Shown here: one piece after another, positions 15,455 through 23,127 of the stretch | Layout of the letters: the number at the start of each line of letters is the position of its first letter | Position numbering within the stretch: position 1 is the first letter of the stretch | Source: a virus | Virus record (IMG/VR): IMGVR_UViG_3300017759_000031 | Coordinates: 1 to 32,055 of that record | Direction: 5' to 3' (one strand) | DNA: 32,055 nt | Translations under genes and position numbers: made by a program | The notes under the pieces: model-generated | Seen by the model: the letters and a program-made list of their open reading frames with translations, nothing else | The model's database searches: none | Told to the model about the DNA's origin: nothing

Positions 15455-17692
15455 ATGGTTTTTCTTAAGGCTCAATTATCAGGCCGAATGGATGATGTTG
15501 AGTTCTTACTCAAATGTCTTATTGAACAAATTGAGAATGACATTAGGAAAGCAATTGGTGATGAACCTTTAGATGAAGATTTAGTTTCTGGTAAGAAAAG
15601 AATTAAACGAAGTAAATCTGTTTTTTATACTGATGAAGATAAAAACAAAGATAGAATACCAAAAGGTAAAAAAGTAGGAGATAGAAAGGAACCAATAGAC
15701 GGCAATTTAAGCCCAAGAGCAAAATCAAAAATAGAAAGAAGGCTCAAAAGGCCAATGTCTGCTAAAGAGCGTAAATATAGAGAATCTCTTGATGATTCAG
15801 GTATTCAGACTTCTAGCATAAGAGACTTTGCAGCAGCACCAAAACTTAAAAGAAAGAAAAAGCCAGTTTCATCTTCTAAAGATATTGAAATACCTATTAC
15901 TGGAGAAAAGGTCTTTGAGGCTTATTCTCCAAGACCTAAAAAAGATTTAGAAAAATTAAAAACACTATTAGATAATAAAGAAACTAAGAAATACTTAAAT
16001 CGTTTAAAACAAGTTGTTACTAGATTTCCGGTAGAAGGAAAACCCAATAAAAGAAGTAGAGAATATAAAGATAATTTGAGAAGTTTCTTAGATAAAAAAG
16101 GAGCAGGTGTGGAAGTTTTTAGTTATTTATTAACTGCACTAACTAATTTAAAAGATTCTACTGAAGATGGTACAAAGAAAAAAAGTATTCAAAGAGTAAT
16201 AGATACTCTAAAAAGACAGAATCAAAATTTACTTGATACTTTAAAAATAAAGAGAGCAAAGCAAACAGATTTTACTTCTGATGTCGAGCAGGGAACTCAA
16301 TCATTTTATAAAAGGTTAAGTAAGGCTTTTCAAGGATTAGATGTTAAGTTAATAGAAGCATCTAAGAAAAGCGAAGAGGCTGTTTTACTGGAAATTAGAA
16401 AAGTTTTGGGTGTAAATGGTAATAGACTAACTATGCTTATTTTAAAAGAAATGAATACTAAAAGAGATGCAGATGAAATAACGCCACAAAAATTAAATTT
16501 ACCTGATGATATTTTCTACCAAAAAGGGCTTGATGAACCGAGAAAAAAAGAAAAGAAAACTTCTACTCGTCAACTTACCGAAGAATATGAGGCTAAGAAA
16601 AAGTTAAAGAAAGCATTTATTTCAACATATAGACTATTAGATATAACTAAGTATAAGCCATACAAACTTAAGATAAGAACAATACCTTATAGTGATAATG
16701 CTAAAGGTATTAAATTAATAGAAAACCAAATCAATGAAATCACAAAAATGTTATCAAGCAAAAGATTTAAGCAAGCACTAGGAAAAGATATGCTTGATTA
16801 TATTAATGATTATGCTTCAATAACAGATGATAGATTAGCAAGAGTTGATTCTGGAACTAAGGAAGAAAAGAAAAAGAAGAAAGAAGAAATTCAAAACTAT
16901 ATGAATATTCGTTTGAAAAGAATCTTAGAGAAACAAAAAACAAATAAGCGAGTGCCAAATGTCCCAAAAGCATTGGTTCGTTCATATGATAAATTAACAG
17001 ATGAGATAATTAAAGACTTGCGAAAGTTTAGTGTTTTTGCTAAATATGAAAAAGTTAGTGAAAGTCCAGTTACTTTTTTTGTTGATACTGATGGAGAAAA
17101 GACAATCAATATGTCTATTATTTTCGATGATTTCAAAAAAGCATTAGATTCTTCTAAAGAAGAAAAGAAAAGATTAGATGAACAAAAACTCAAAGAATAT
17201 ACAGAAAACGAAAAAGTGTTAGAAGATGTTACCGCAAAACTACAAAAATTTGCAGATGAAGAAATGGATGGCATTATGAAAGATATTTCAAGTATTCAAA
17301 CTTTTGTTGAATACATGAATAAAACAGAAAAAAAATATACAAGTGCAATAAACAAACTCAAAACTATTGACCCATCAAATTTTGATGAGGAAGATGAAAA
17401 CTTGTTTGAAACAATAAGTAAAACAATGAAAATAAGAATTAAAATAGAAGGGGATGTTTATAATGCGCTTAAGAATTTTGGAGCATTTTTAGGTTCCGTG
17501 AAAGAAGAATACAAAGGTAGAGACTTTATAAAAATAATAGATTCATTTGAAGAAGAATTAGATTCTTTCCCAGAAGAAATTGAAAACACTAAAAGAATAT
17601 TTGGATTGTATAATGATTATGTAGATAGAGTCAGTAGTGTTTTGGAAAGAATTTTCTCTAATTATAGAAATGCAGACATTTCTGCTCTTTAA
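15455..17692 (+). CDS. Giant Lys/Glu-rich hypothetical protein C, ends at in-frame stop
   Basis: This 745-residue protein starts at ATG 15455 with GAGTTGG upstream, a degraded form of the common GAGGTGA site. It is extremely rich in Lys and Glu, with coiled-coil segments (for example about 565-610 and 630-680) and a disordered basic N-terminal third containing R-L-K-R-P-M-S-A-K-E-R-K-Y-R. No enzyme motif or membrane segment is seen. The TAA at 17690-17692 is followed in the same frame by 123 further sense codons of identical composition up to TGA 18059-18061. I therefore think the ancestral gene encoded about 868 residues and this ORF is its N-terminal part, either broken or read through. Confidence 0.75.
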   Translation: MVFLKAQLSGRMDDVEFLLKCLIEQIENDIRKAIGDEPLDEDLVSGKKRIKRSKSVFYTDEDKNKDRIPKGKKVGDRKEPIDGNLSPRAKSKIERRLKRPMSAKERKYRESLDDSGIQTSSIRDFAAAPKLKRKKKPVSSSKDIEIPITGEKVFEAYSPRPKKDLEKLKTLLDNKETKKYLNRLKQVVTRFPVEGKPNKRSREYKDNLRSFLDKKGAGVEVFSYLLTALTNLKDSTEDGTKKKSIQRVIDTLKRQNQNLLDTLKIKRAKQTDFTSDVEQGTQSFYKRLSKAFQGLDVKLIEASKKSEEAVLLEIRKVLGVNGNRLTMLILKEMNTKRDADEITPQKLNLPDDIFYQKGLDEPRKKEKKTSTRQLTEEYEAKKKLKKAFISTYRLLDITKYKPYKLKIRTIPYSDNAKGIKLIENQINEITKMLSSKRFKQALGKDMLDYINDYASITDDRLARVDSGTKEEKKKKKEEIQNYMNIRLKRILEKQKTNKRVPNVPKALVRSYDKLTDEIIKDLRKFSVFAKYEKVSESPVTFFVDTDGEKTINMSIIFDDFKKALDSSKEEKKRLDEQKLKEYTENEKVLEDVTAKLQKFADEEMDGIMKDISSIQTFVEYMNKTEKKYTSAINKLKTIDPSNFDEEDENLFETISKTMKIRIKIEGDVYNALKNFGAFLGSVKEEYKGRDFIKIIDSFEEELDSFPEEIENTKRIFGLYNDYVDRVSSVLERIFSNYRNADISAL

Positions 17693-17827
17693 GAAATAAC
17701 TTTTGAATTTAATGAATTATCCCGTAAGCAAAGAAGGCTAATTAAAATAGGAGAAGATATTAAAAAGAATGTTAAGGTCGTAAATGATGAAGAAAAAGAA
17801 AAAGAACTTTTACTTCAGTTTTATGAA

Positions 17828-18061
17828 ATGAAACAGAATAAATTGAAATCTGGGAAGGATAAAGAACCACCGACAATAGTTGAGAAACTAATACAGTCTT
17901 TTAGAGAAAACCCAGTACAAGATAAAGATGGCAAGTTAGTAACAAGCGAAGCCGAAATTGCTAGATACTTGGATGAAAAATATAAAAACTTAACTGACTT
18001 AGATAGGAAAGAATTGCAAGGTTACATTGAAGAATCAGATGATAAGGAGGAAGAAGAATGA
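17828..18061 (+). CDS. C-terminal remnant of giant protein C, or separate small ORF
   Basis: The first in-frame ATG after the TAA at 17690 is at 17828 and would give 77 residues, but no ribosome site precedes it (upstream is TTCAGTTTTATGAA). The same frame is open from 17693 and reads E-I-T-F-E-F-N-E-L-S-R-K-Q-R-R-L-I-K and onward, charged and helical like the upstream giant. The piece contains P-P-T-I-V-E-K-L-I-Q-S-F and a highly acidic end. The best reading is the C-terminal end of the interrupted gene. A genuine independent small protein is less likely. Its stop overlaps the next ATG by four bases. Confidence 0.5.
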   Translation: MKQNKLKSGKDKEPPTIVEKLIQSFRENPVQDKDGKLVTSEAEIARYLDEKYKNLTDLDRKELQGYIEESDDKEEEE

Positions 18062-18426
18062 CATGGGATTACTATGAAGAAGGAAAAGAGTTTATATTAA
18101 AGGCCGAGAAGAAACAAGTACCTAAAGACCTGCTTGATTCTTTAGGCACTAAAGAAAAAAAGAGACTTAAAAAGGTTTTACAGTCAGCACAACCTACTGA
18201 ATTTTTTGGGAAAGACTTTACTCAAATGGGTGAATTAATAGATGTTCTTAAAGATTTACAGTTAGTGAAAGATGATAGTAAATTAAACAAAAAAATGAAA
18301 TCAATGGATGAAAGGAACATTGATATAGTGGCTACTGCTACTGAACTTCGTAAGGACTATGAGTTGCTTTACCGACAGTTAAGAGATTTAGTTTATCCTA
18401 AAAAGAAAAAAGGTGATGATGAATGA
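18058..18426 (+). CDS. Small M-T-W-D-Y-Y helical protein
   Basis: This 122-residue protein starts in an ATGA overlap with the strong site AAGGAGG upstream. It begins M-T-W-D-Y-Y-E-E-G-K-E-F-I-L-K, like the protein at 14963, with I-L-K reappearing at 13-15. The rest is helical, Lys-rich and without recognisable domain; the C-terminal third contains ELRKDYELLYRQLRDLV, a probable coiled coil. It overlaps the mini-scaffold-like gene by four bases. Function unknown, possibly assembly-related from its neighbours. Confidence 0.7.
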   Translation: MTWDYYEEGKEFILKAEKKQVPKDLLDSLGTKEKKRLKKVLQSAQPTEFFGKDFTQMGELIDVLKDLQLVKDDSKLNKKMKSMDERNIDIVATATELRKDYELLYRQLRDLVYPKKKKGDDE

Positions 18427-18662
18427 GTGAAGCAAATGAAGAATTATTAGCCATACTTAAGGCTTTGACAGAAAAAATAGAAAATTTAGAAAAAACAGTT
18501 TATCATCAAGATAACATTTTGATGAAATCTGGTTTTGTTGTCACTGAAAGCCCAAGCCCAAAAATGAATAATGGTGGAATTGGTACATCATCCGTTGGTG
18601 ATGTTGGTAGTATGGAATGGTCAGATATACACAAAATGGTTGAAAAAGTAGGTGGTCAATAA
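18423..18662 (+). CDS. Mini-scaffold-like protein
   Basis: This 79-residue protein starts in an ATGA overlap after GGTGATGATG. It has an N-terminal coiled coil (about 5-30, EELLAILKALTEKIENLEKT), a Gly/Ser/Asn/Pro-rich linker (40-62), and the C-terminal peptide M-E-W-S-D-I-H-K-M-V. The same ten residues end the prohead protease-scaffold fusion. The layout coil-linker-tail, and even the M-S-E start, parallel the scaffold portion of that gene. In many phages the scaffold C-terminus contacts the capsid protein, so this protein may bind the same partner: a second scaffold, a length regulator or an adaptor. That role is inference; the shared tail is directly visible. Confidence 0.75.
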   Translation: MSEANEELLAILKALTEKIENLEKTVYHQDNILMKSGFVVTESPSPKMNNGGIGTSSVGDVGSMEWSDIHKMVEKVGGQ

Positions 18663-19306
18663 TGCCGGAAAAAGTAACTAGAGAAGAAAAAATAATAGAA
18701 CTAGCAATTGCTAAAGCAAGAGAAGTTAAGGCACTCCGAGATGGATTAACAAAAGACGAAATGCCAACAATTGAAAAAGTAAAGCGACCAAAGGCTAAAG
18801 CATCTAAACATGGCATTAAGCAAGACAAAGTTCATGCTAATGCTGGTGGAGAAGAATTTACTAGCGGTAAAATCAAAAAGGCCTTTGACAAAGCAAAAAT
18901 GATTAAGTCTATTCGCTCGGCAAGAGCATTTGTTATCGAAGGAGATAGAAAGATTGAAAAAGAACTTGCTAAAGGTGTTTTGAATGAAGAAGAAACAAAA
19001 GCACTAAACGAACTTAAAAAACAAGTAGAGGCCGTTTATCAAATATTAACTAAGCAAATGAATATGCTTGCTAACGCCAAAGGTGGATTTGGTGATTTCA
19101 AGAAAGACGATAGAGATGTAGAATTTTCAGAAGAACAACAAAGAATGGCTGATGAGACTTTTGCTGCTTTACAAAGTGCTTTTAGTAAAATTAATTCGGA
19201 GTATTTAACTTCTCCTTTAGACAAACAGGCTAAAATGGAAAGAGATATGAGAGAAATTACCAAAGATTTGAAAGAATTAACTATGTTTTTTGGTAGAAGT
19301 TCATAG
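18662..19306 (+). CDS. Hypothetical helical protein
   Basis: This 214-residue protein has its ATG overlapping the previous stop (TAATG). The N-terminal 65 residues are basic with K-R-P-K-A-K-A-S-K-H-G and look disordered. About 70-130 are helical (SGKIKKAFDKAKMIKSIRSA, then a charged helix with LNELKKQVEAVYQILTKQMN). The C-terminus again is helical and ends M-F-F-G-R-S-S. No domain recognised. It lies between the mini-scaffold-like gene and the DNA ligase, with a ribosome site (TAGGTGAAAT) for the ligase starting at its stop. Confidence 0.7.
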   Translation: MPEKVTREEKIIELAIAKAREVKALRDGLTKDEMPTIEKVKRPKAKASKHGIKQDKVHANAGGEEFTSGKIKKAFDKAKMIKSIRSARAFVIEGDRKIEKELAKGVLNEEETKALNELKKQVEAVYQILTKQMNMLANAKGGFGDFKKDDRDVEFSEEQQRMADETFAALQSAFSKINSEYLTSPLDKQAKMERDMREITKDLKELTMFFGRSS

Positions 19307-19315
19307 GTGAAATAA

Positions 19316-21841
19316 ATGGCTTATCTTCTTGAAAAAGATAAGTCCACATCGGATGAAATTATTCGCTTATTTGAAAAAGTAAGAGTGGCTTATCTATCGG
19401 CTCGAACTGACCCGAAAGAGTACGGGTCTAAGTGGGAAAAAAGCGTAGATGCTATAACAGCAGCGTATGAAGCCACAAATGAACTTTCTAAAGAATTAAA
19501 GAATTTTATTGATATTTCTGATTTAGAAGCCGATGATTTAAAAAATCCACAATCCCAAAATGCAGAAAAGTTATTTGAAGCAATCAAAAAACTTAGATAT
19601 TCTTCCGAATCTATTGAAGACCCTTTCGCTAAAAGGTTCAAAGGGGATGTTCTTGAAGCATTATTATCTTCTGTAGAAAACATGGTTAAATTTGTCCATT
19701 ATGCTATGAGGAATGACAATAAAGTTCTTTCACCTGACATTTACGCTGTTAAAGACATGGAACCCGACGATATTACGGAGGGTCTTCAAGGACTTGACCT
19801 AGAAGTTGACGACATAGACCTCTATATTATTGAGCATTACGGGGATGGAAAAGACTCAAACAAAGTTGAATCAAAAGTAAAGGAAGCGATGAGCATATTA
19901 GAATTAATATTCTTATCCAAGAATGAAAAAGACGATTGGAGTTTCTTAGAAGATGTTGAAGGTGTTCCCGTTAAGAAATCAAAAGAAGAAAAATCAACAG
20001 AAGAAAAGTCACAATCTGATTTTATTATTCCTAATAAACCAATGTATAGAATATTTGAAATAGAAGACATGGAAGAACTAAAAGGTTTTACCGGAGACTA
20101 CTATGTTCAAGAGAAATATGACGGGCTTCGTATTCAAATGCAAAAAATAGATAATAAAGTAAAGGTGTTTTCTTTTGATAAGAAAGACATAACATCAAAG
20201 TGTAAAGAACAAGTTCAAGAGATTTCTAAGAAACACTTTGGTGATTGTATATTAGATGGCTCTTTGATTCTTTTCAATGGTGAAGAAGCATTAAATAGGG
20301 CAGAAACTATTTCTCATGTGTATAAAGATAAAAACCCTGATGGTGTATTAAAAATGCACATTTTTGATTTACTAAGACACAATGAAAAGTCTTTACTTGA
20401 GGAACCTTTAGAACAAAGAATGACTACTATTTTTAATAATTATTCTGTTCACTCAAGCGAAATGCTTTCTTTCCCTTCTAAGAAAGATACTCGATTAGCA
20501 GACTCTTTGAAAGATATAGAAGAGTATGCTAAAGAAATTATGAAGATGCCAACAGCAGAAGGAGTTGTTATAAAAGATGCAACTTCTACTTATTATGTTG
20601 GTACTAAGAAAAACCCTAAATGGATTAAGTGGAAGAGTTTCGTCGATTTAGATTTAATTGTTCTTGATAAAAAGTCATCCGGTGGTAATTATTCCTATAC
20701 ATTAGGAGCAGGGCCAACAGAAGGAGAAGGTAAAGACTATCAAGAAATTGAAGGTAAAACATATATGGTTGTTGGAAAGGCTCTAAATACTAAAATTTCT
20801 GCGGATTTAGGAAGCATTGTTAGAGTTAAAATAGACCAAGTTAAGAAAGAAGGAGAAAGATACATTGTAAATTCTGCTAAAGTAGTTGAAATACCTGAAG
20901 CAAGACATCCAGATAAATTAGTTACTCTTGAAATTCTTGCAAAAGATGAGAAGAAAGCATTGAATTATAATGTTGAAGAAGTCAAAAAAGGAATATTAGT
21001 TACTGACCATATTCACGGAGAGGCATCTATTTTAATCAAAGGAGATATGGATGGCTTTACTATTTATGGATTTGAAGAAGATAATTTGATGGCTAAAAAT
21101 GCTTTAGTTGATTTGGATATGTGGAAGCAACAAGCAGAAGAAATAATGAAAACTAAACAATCACGATTGACTGTTGCAGGATTTCAATTTATGAAAACAA
21201 CTGGGCCTAAAACAATTAAAGAGATGCACAACTTTTTAGTAAAGAATCATAAAGATTTATACGAAGATATATTAGAAAGTAAATTAAGTAGATTAAAGGA
21301 CTGGATGAAACAAAGGGATGGTATTTCTTTTGATGAAAAAACAAATAAACTATATTCCGAAGACGATAAAATACTACAAGAAGAAAATATTTTAAAATCA
21401 TATAAAACTCCCAAAGAATATCAATCTGGGAAATTTAAGTTATATTTAAGGAATGATGACAATTTAAATCTAATAATTAAATTAAAAGACGAAACTCTAA
21501 ATTGGTTAATTGATTTAGATGATGATGGAGATATATTTGATTTGTTTGGCAAAGCCGGAAAATTCCCTGCTATGATAGCAACCAATACATCTAAAAGAAA
21601 AATTATTGATGAAGGTAAAATTCGATTAGGTGTTCAAAAACATGGTTATCATGAGTATTTCTTAGAAGGAAATAAATTTGAGACTAAATTCAACATAAGA
21701 AAATTAAGAGTAGATGATAATGATATGTGGTTGGCTTGGTCTGGATATAAACAAACCCCCGCCGATGACGAAGGAGATATGGGATTATGGAATATCTATG
21801 AGGATAGGAACAAAAAATTACCCCTTCCTCCTAAAAAATAG
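19316..21841 (+). CDS. ATP-dependent DNA ligase with long N- and C-terminal extensions
   Basis: This 841-residue protein seals nicks using ATP. Nucleotidyltransferase motifs are in order: motif I E-K-Y-D-G-L-R (266-272, K267 is the AMP-accepting lysine), motif III around L-D-G-S-L-I-L-F (313-320), motif IV E-G-V-V-I-K (415-420) and motif V W-I-K-W-K (436-440), then an OB-like region to about 540. ATP ligases of phages are usually 300-500 residues. Here 240 residues precede motif I and about 300 follow the OB fold. The last 130 residues (including N-W-L-I-D-L, H-G-Y-H-E-Y-F-L-E-G) faintly recall a LigD-type phosphoesterase domain; this is uncertain. Position between assembly genes rather than replication genes is unusual. 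Confidence 0.88.
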   Translation: MAYLLEKDKSTSDEIIRLFEKVRVAYLSARTDPKEYGSKWEKSVDAITAAYEATNELSKELKNFIDISDLEADDLKNPQSQNAEKLFEAIKKLRYSSESIEDPFAKRFKGDVLEALLSSVENMVKFVHYAMRNDNKVLSPDIYAVKDMEPDDITEGLQGLDLEVDDIDLYIIEHYGDGKDSNKVESKVKEAMSILELIFLSKNEKDDWSFLEDVEGVPVKKSKEEKSTEEKSQSDFIIPNKPMYRIFEIEDMEELKGFTGDYYVQEKYDGLRIQMQKIDNKVKVFSFDKKDITSKCKEQVQEISKKHFGDCILDGSLILFNGEEALNRAETISHVYKDKNPDGVLKMHIFDLLRHNEKSLLEEPLEQRMTTIFNNYSVHSSEMLSFPSKKDTRLADSLKDIEEYAKEIMKMPTAEGVVIKDATSTYYVGTKKNPKWIKWKSFVDLDLIVLDKKSSGGNYSYTLGAGPTEGEGKDYQEIEGKTYMVVGKALNTKISADLGSIVRVKIDQVKKEGERYIVNSAKVVEIPEARHPDKLVTLEILAKDEKKALNYNVEEVKKGILVTDHIHGEASILIKGDMDGFTIYGFEEDNLMAKNALVDLDMWKQQAEEIMKTKQSRLTVAGFQFMKTTGPKTIKEMHNFLVKNHKDLYEDILESKLSRLKDWMKQRDGISFDEKTNKLYSEDDKILQEENILKSYKTPKEYQSGKFKLYLRNDDNLNLIIKLKDETLNWLIDLDDDGDIFDLFGKAGKFPAMIATNTSKRKIIDEGKIRLGVQKHGYHEYFLEGNKFETKFNIRKLRVDDNDMWLAWSGYKQTPADDEGDMGLWNIYEDRNKKLPLPPKK

Positions 21842-21847
21842 CGAGTC

Positions 21848-21857
21848 TATTATATAG
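21848..21857 (+). promoter_or_regulatory. TATA-like box before protease-capsid genes
   Basis: TATTATATAG lies in the 44-base gap between the ligase stop and the protease ATG, one of the few real gaps in the window. In archaea transcription starts about 25 bases downstream of the TATA centre, here near 21878, just before ATG 21886. This would give the highly needed protease, scaffold and capsid mRNA its own promoter with a nearly leaderless start. AT-rich context makes chance matches common. Confidence 0.35.
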
Positions 21858-21885
21858 TCAAAGGGAATACGAAGGGTTGAGGAAC

Positions 21886-23115
21886 ATGAGCATAAGCGTT
21901 ATGGCTACAAGGAATGATGATTTTAGCATTCTCAAAAGCAACGACGACTTAATGATTGGTGGATATGCAAGTATTGAAATCGTAGATAAACAAAACGATT
22001 TAATTACATTAAACGCATTAAAAGATTCAGTAACAAAGTTTATGGGAGACTCAAAATTTAGAAATGTAATGACTAATCATTCAAATGTGCAAGTTGGAGA
22101 AGTTGTTGATTCATATAGAGATAAAAACGGAAAATTATGGAAATCCGAAGTTGATGATGTTGGGTTCTTTGTTGTAATTAAATTAAGAGATGACATCGAA
22201 AAAGCAAAAGAAGTGGGGAGAAATATTCGCAAAGGTTCGTTAAGAAGTTTTAGCATTGGTGGACAGGCATTACAAAAAGTAAAGAAAAGCCACAAAGAAT
22301 TAGGGGAATATAACGAAATTAGTAAGTTAGAACTCCACGAAGTTACAATATGTGAAAAAGGAATTAACCCCGAAGCGAAATTCGATATTTTAAAACAAGA
22401 TATAGGAAGTGAAAAAATGAGTGAAAAACTAGAAAAAGCACTGAGCGAGTTGGACACCTTGTTAGAAGAAGTTAATACTCTTCGCAAGGAAGAAGAGGAT
22501 GAAATGATGGAACGGGCATCTATGGCAGAAACCGCAGAAATGGCTGATGAAGAAGAAGACATGGATATGGACAAAGGAAACTATGAAATGGCTGATGAAG
22601 AAGAAGACATGGAAATGGGAGAATACCAAGATGATGAAACAAAAGCATACCTTCGTACCCTTGATGGCGCAGGAAACCAAATTGGCGAACCTGCCGACCG
22701 AATTGTAATTAACAACGGAAAGCCGACTTCTTCGGATATGCCAGTTGTTAAAGCATTTGAAAACAATGAATTTGATTCTCTTGATTTGATTAATGCAAAC
22801 ATCGAAAAGGCTTATGCTGCTTTCCGTGAAGAACAACTCGAAGCACTTGCCTACGATAATCTACGAAAGTCTTTTGAGTCTCGATTTGCCAGTGAACGAG
22901 CAAACCGTGAAAACATTCTCGCAAAGTCTCAATATGACGCAGCAAGTGAGATTTCTTCTCTTAAGGAAGAATTTACACAATTGCGAAAGTCTTTGACAGC
23001 CGAGAAAGATTCAATCATTAAGGCTCAAGAAGAATCTAAAGTAACCCTCCCATCGTTGAACGATATTGCAGAAATGGAATGGTCAGACATTCATAAGATG
23101 GTGAACAACATTTGA
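21886..23115 (+). CDS. Prohead protease-scaffold fusion
   Basis: ATG 21886 gives 409 residues; a TTG at 21877 is an alternative. Residues 15-170 fit the HK97-type prohead serine protease: H65 in T-N-H-S-N-V-Q-V-G-E, S123 in L-R-S-F-S-I-G-G, and E152 in L-H-E-V-T-I-C-E, followed by G-I-N-P-E-A. The protease matures the capsid by cutting scaffold and capsid protein. Residues 178-409 are scaffold-like: coiled coil (180-205), an acidic tandem repeat (216-247), a Gly/Pro linker, long helices (300-385), and the C-terminal tail M-E-W-S-D-I-H-K-M-V-N-N-I. Fusion of protease and scaffold is known in tailed phages. It is followed by the capsid gene. Codon use becomes visibly less AT-rich in the scaffold half. 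Confidence 0.87.
   Translation: MSISVMATRNDDFSILKSNDDLMIGGYASIEIVDKQNDLITLNALKDSVTKFMGDSKFRNVMTNHSNVQVGEVVDSYRDKNGKLWKSEVDDVGFFVVIKLRDDIEKAKEVGRNIRKGSLRSFSIGGQALQKVKKSHKELGEYNEISKLELHEVTICEKGINPEAKFDILKQDIGSEKMSEKLEKALSELDTLLEEVNTLRKEEEDEMMERASMAETAEMADEEEDMDMDKGNYEMADEEEDMEMGEYQDDETKAYLRTLDGAGNQIGEPADRIVINNGKPTSSDMPVVKAFENNEFDSLDLINANIEKAYAAFREEQLEALAYDNLRKSFESRFASERANRENILAKSQYDAASEISSLKEEFTQLRKSLTAEKDSIIKAQEESKVTLPSLNDIAEMEWSDIHKMVNNI
22417..23115 (+). CDS. Probable nested scaffold protein from internal start
   Basis: An in-frame ATG at 22417 lies exactly at the junction of the protease and scaffold parts. It is preceded by TAGGAAGTGAAAAA, a plausible ribosome site in the middle of a gene. 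The product would be 232 residues starting M-S-E-K-L-E-K-A-L-S-E-L, a coiled coil resembling the start of the 79-residue protein at 18423 (M-S-E-A-N-E-E-L-L). The arrangement matches the nested lambda gene pair C/Nu3, where scaffold is made separately from the protease fusion. Expression from this site is inference. Confidence 0.5.
   Translation: MSEKLEKALSELDTLLEEVNTLRKEEEDEMMERASMAETAEMADEEEDMDMDKGNYEMADEEEDMEMGEYQDDETKAYLRTLDGAGNQIGEPADRIVINNGKPTSSDMPVVKAFENNEFDSLDLINANIEKAYAAFREEQLEALAYDNLRKSFESRFASERANRENILAKSQYDAASEISSLKEEFTQLRKSLTAEKDSIIKAQEESKVTLPSLNDIAEMEWSDIHKMVNNI
22537..22613 (+). repeat. Two 29-bp direct repeats, 48-bp period, acidic linker
   Basis: GAAATGGCTGATGAAGAAGA continues identically for 29 bases at 22537-22565 and again at 22585-22613. 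The repeats encode E-M-A-D-E-E-E-D-M-[DE], giving a 16-residue period in the acidic linker of the scaffold. A recent tandem duplication is the simplest explanation. Confidence 0.85.
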
Positions 23116-23127
23116 AGGTGATTTATT

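Noticed and set aside
15441-15575. A second W-tag-like start, TTG at 15441 reading M-S-W-F-K-W-F-F
   Set aside because: The frame ends after about 44 codons and lies across the real start of giant protein C. The bases are a variant of the usual TGAGGTGATTTAATGG junction, so the match is a by-product.
17690-17692. Stop-codon recoding (such as pyrrolysine) as the cause of the split in giant protein C
   Set aside because: The stop is TAA, not TAG, and other genes in the window end normally with TAA, so genome-wide recoding is not supported. A mutation, sequence error or local readthrough is simpler.
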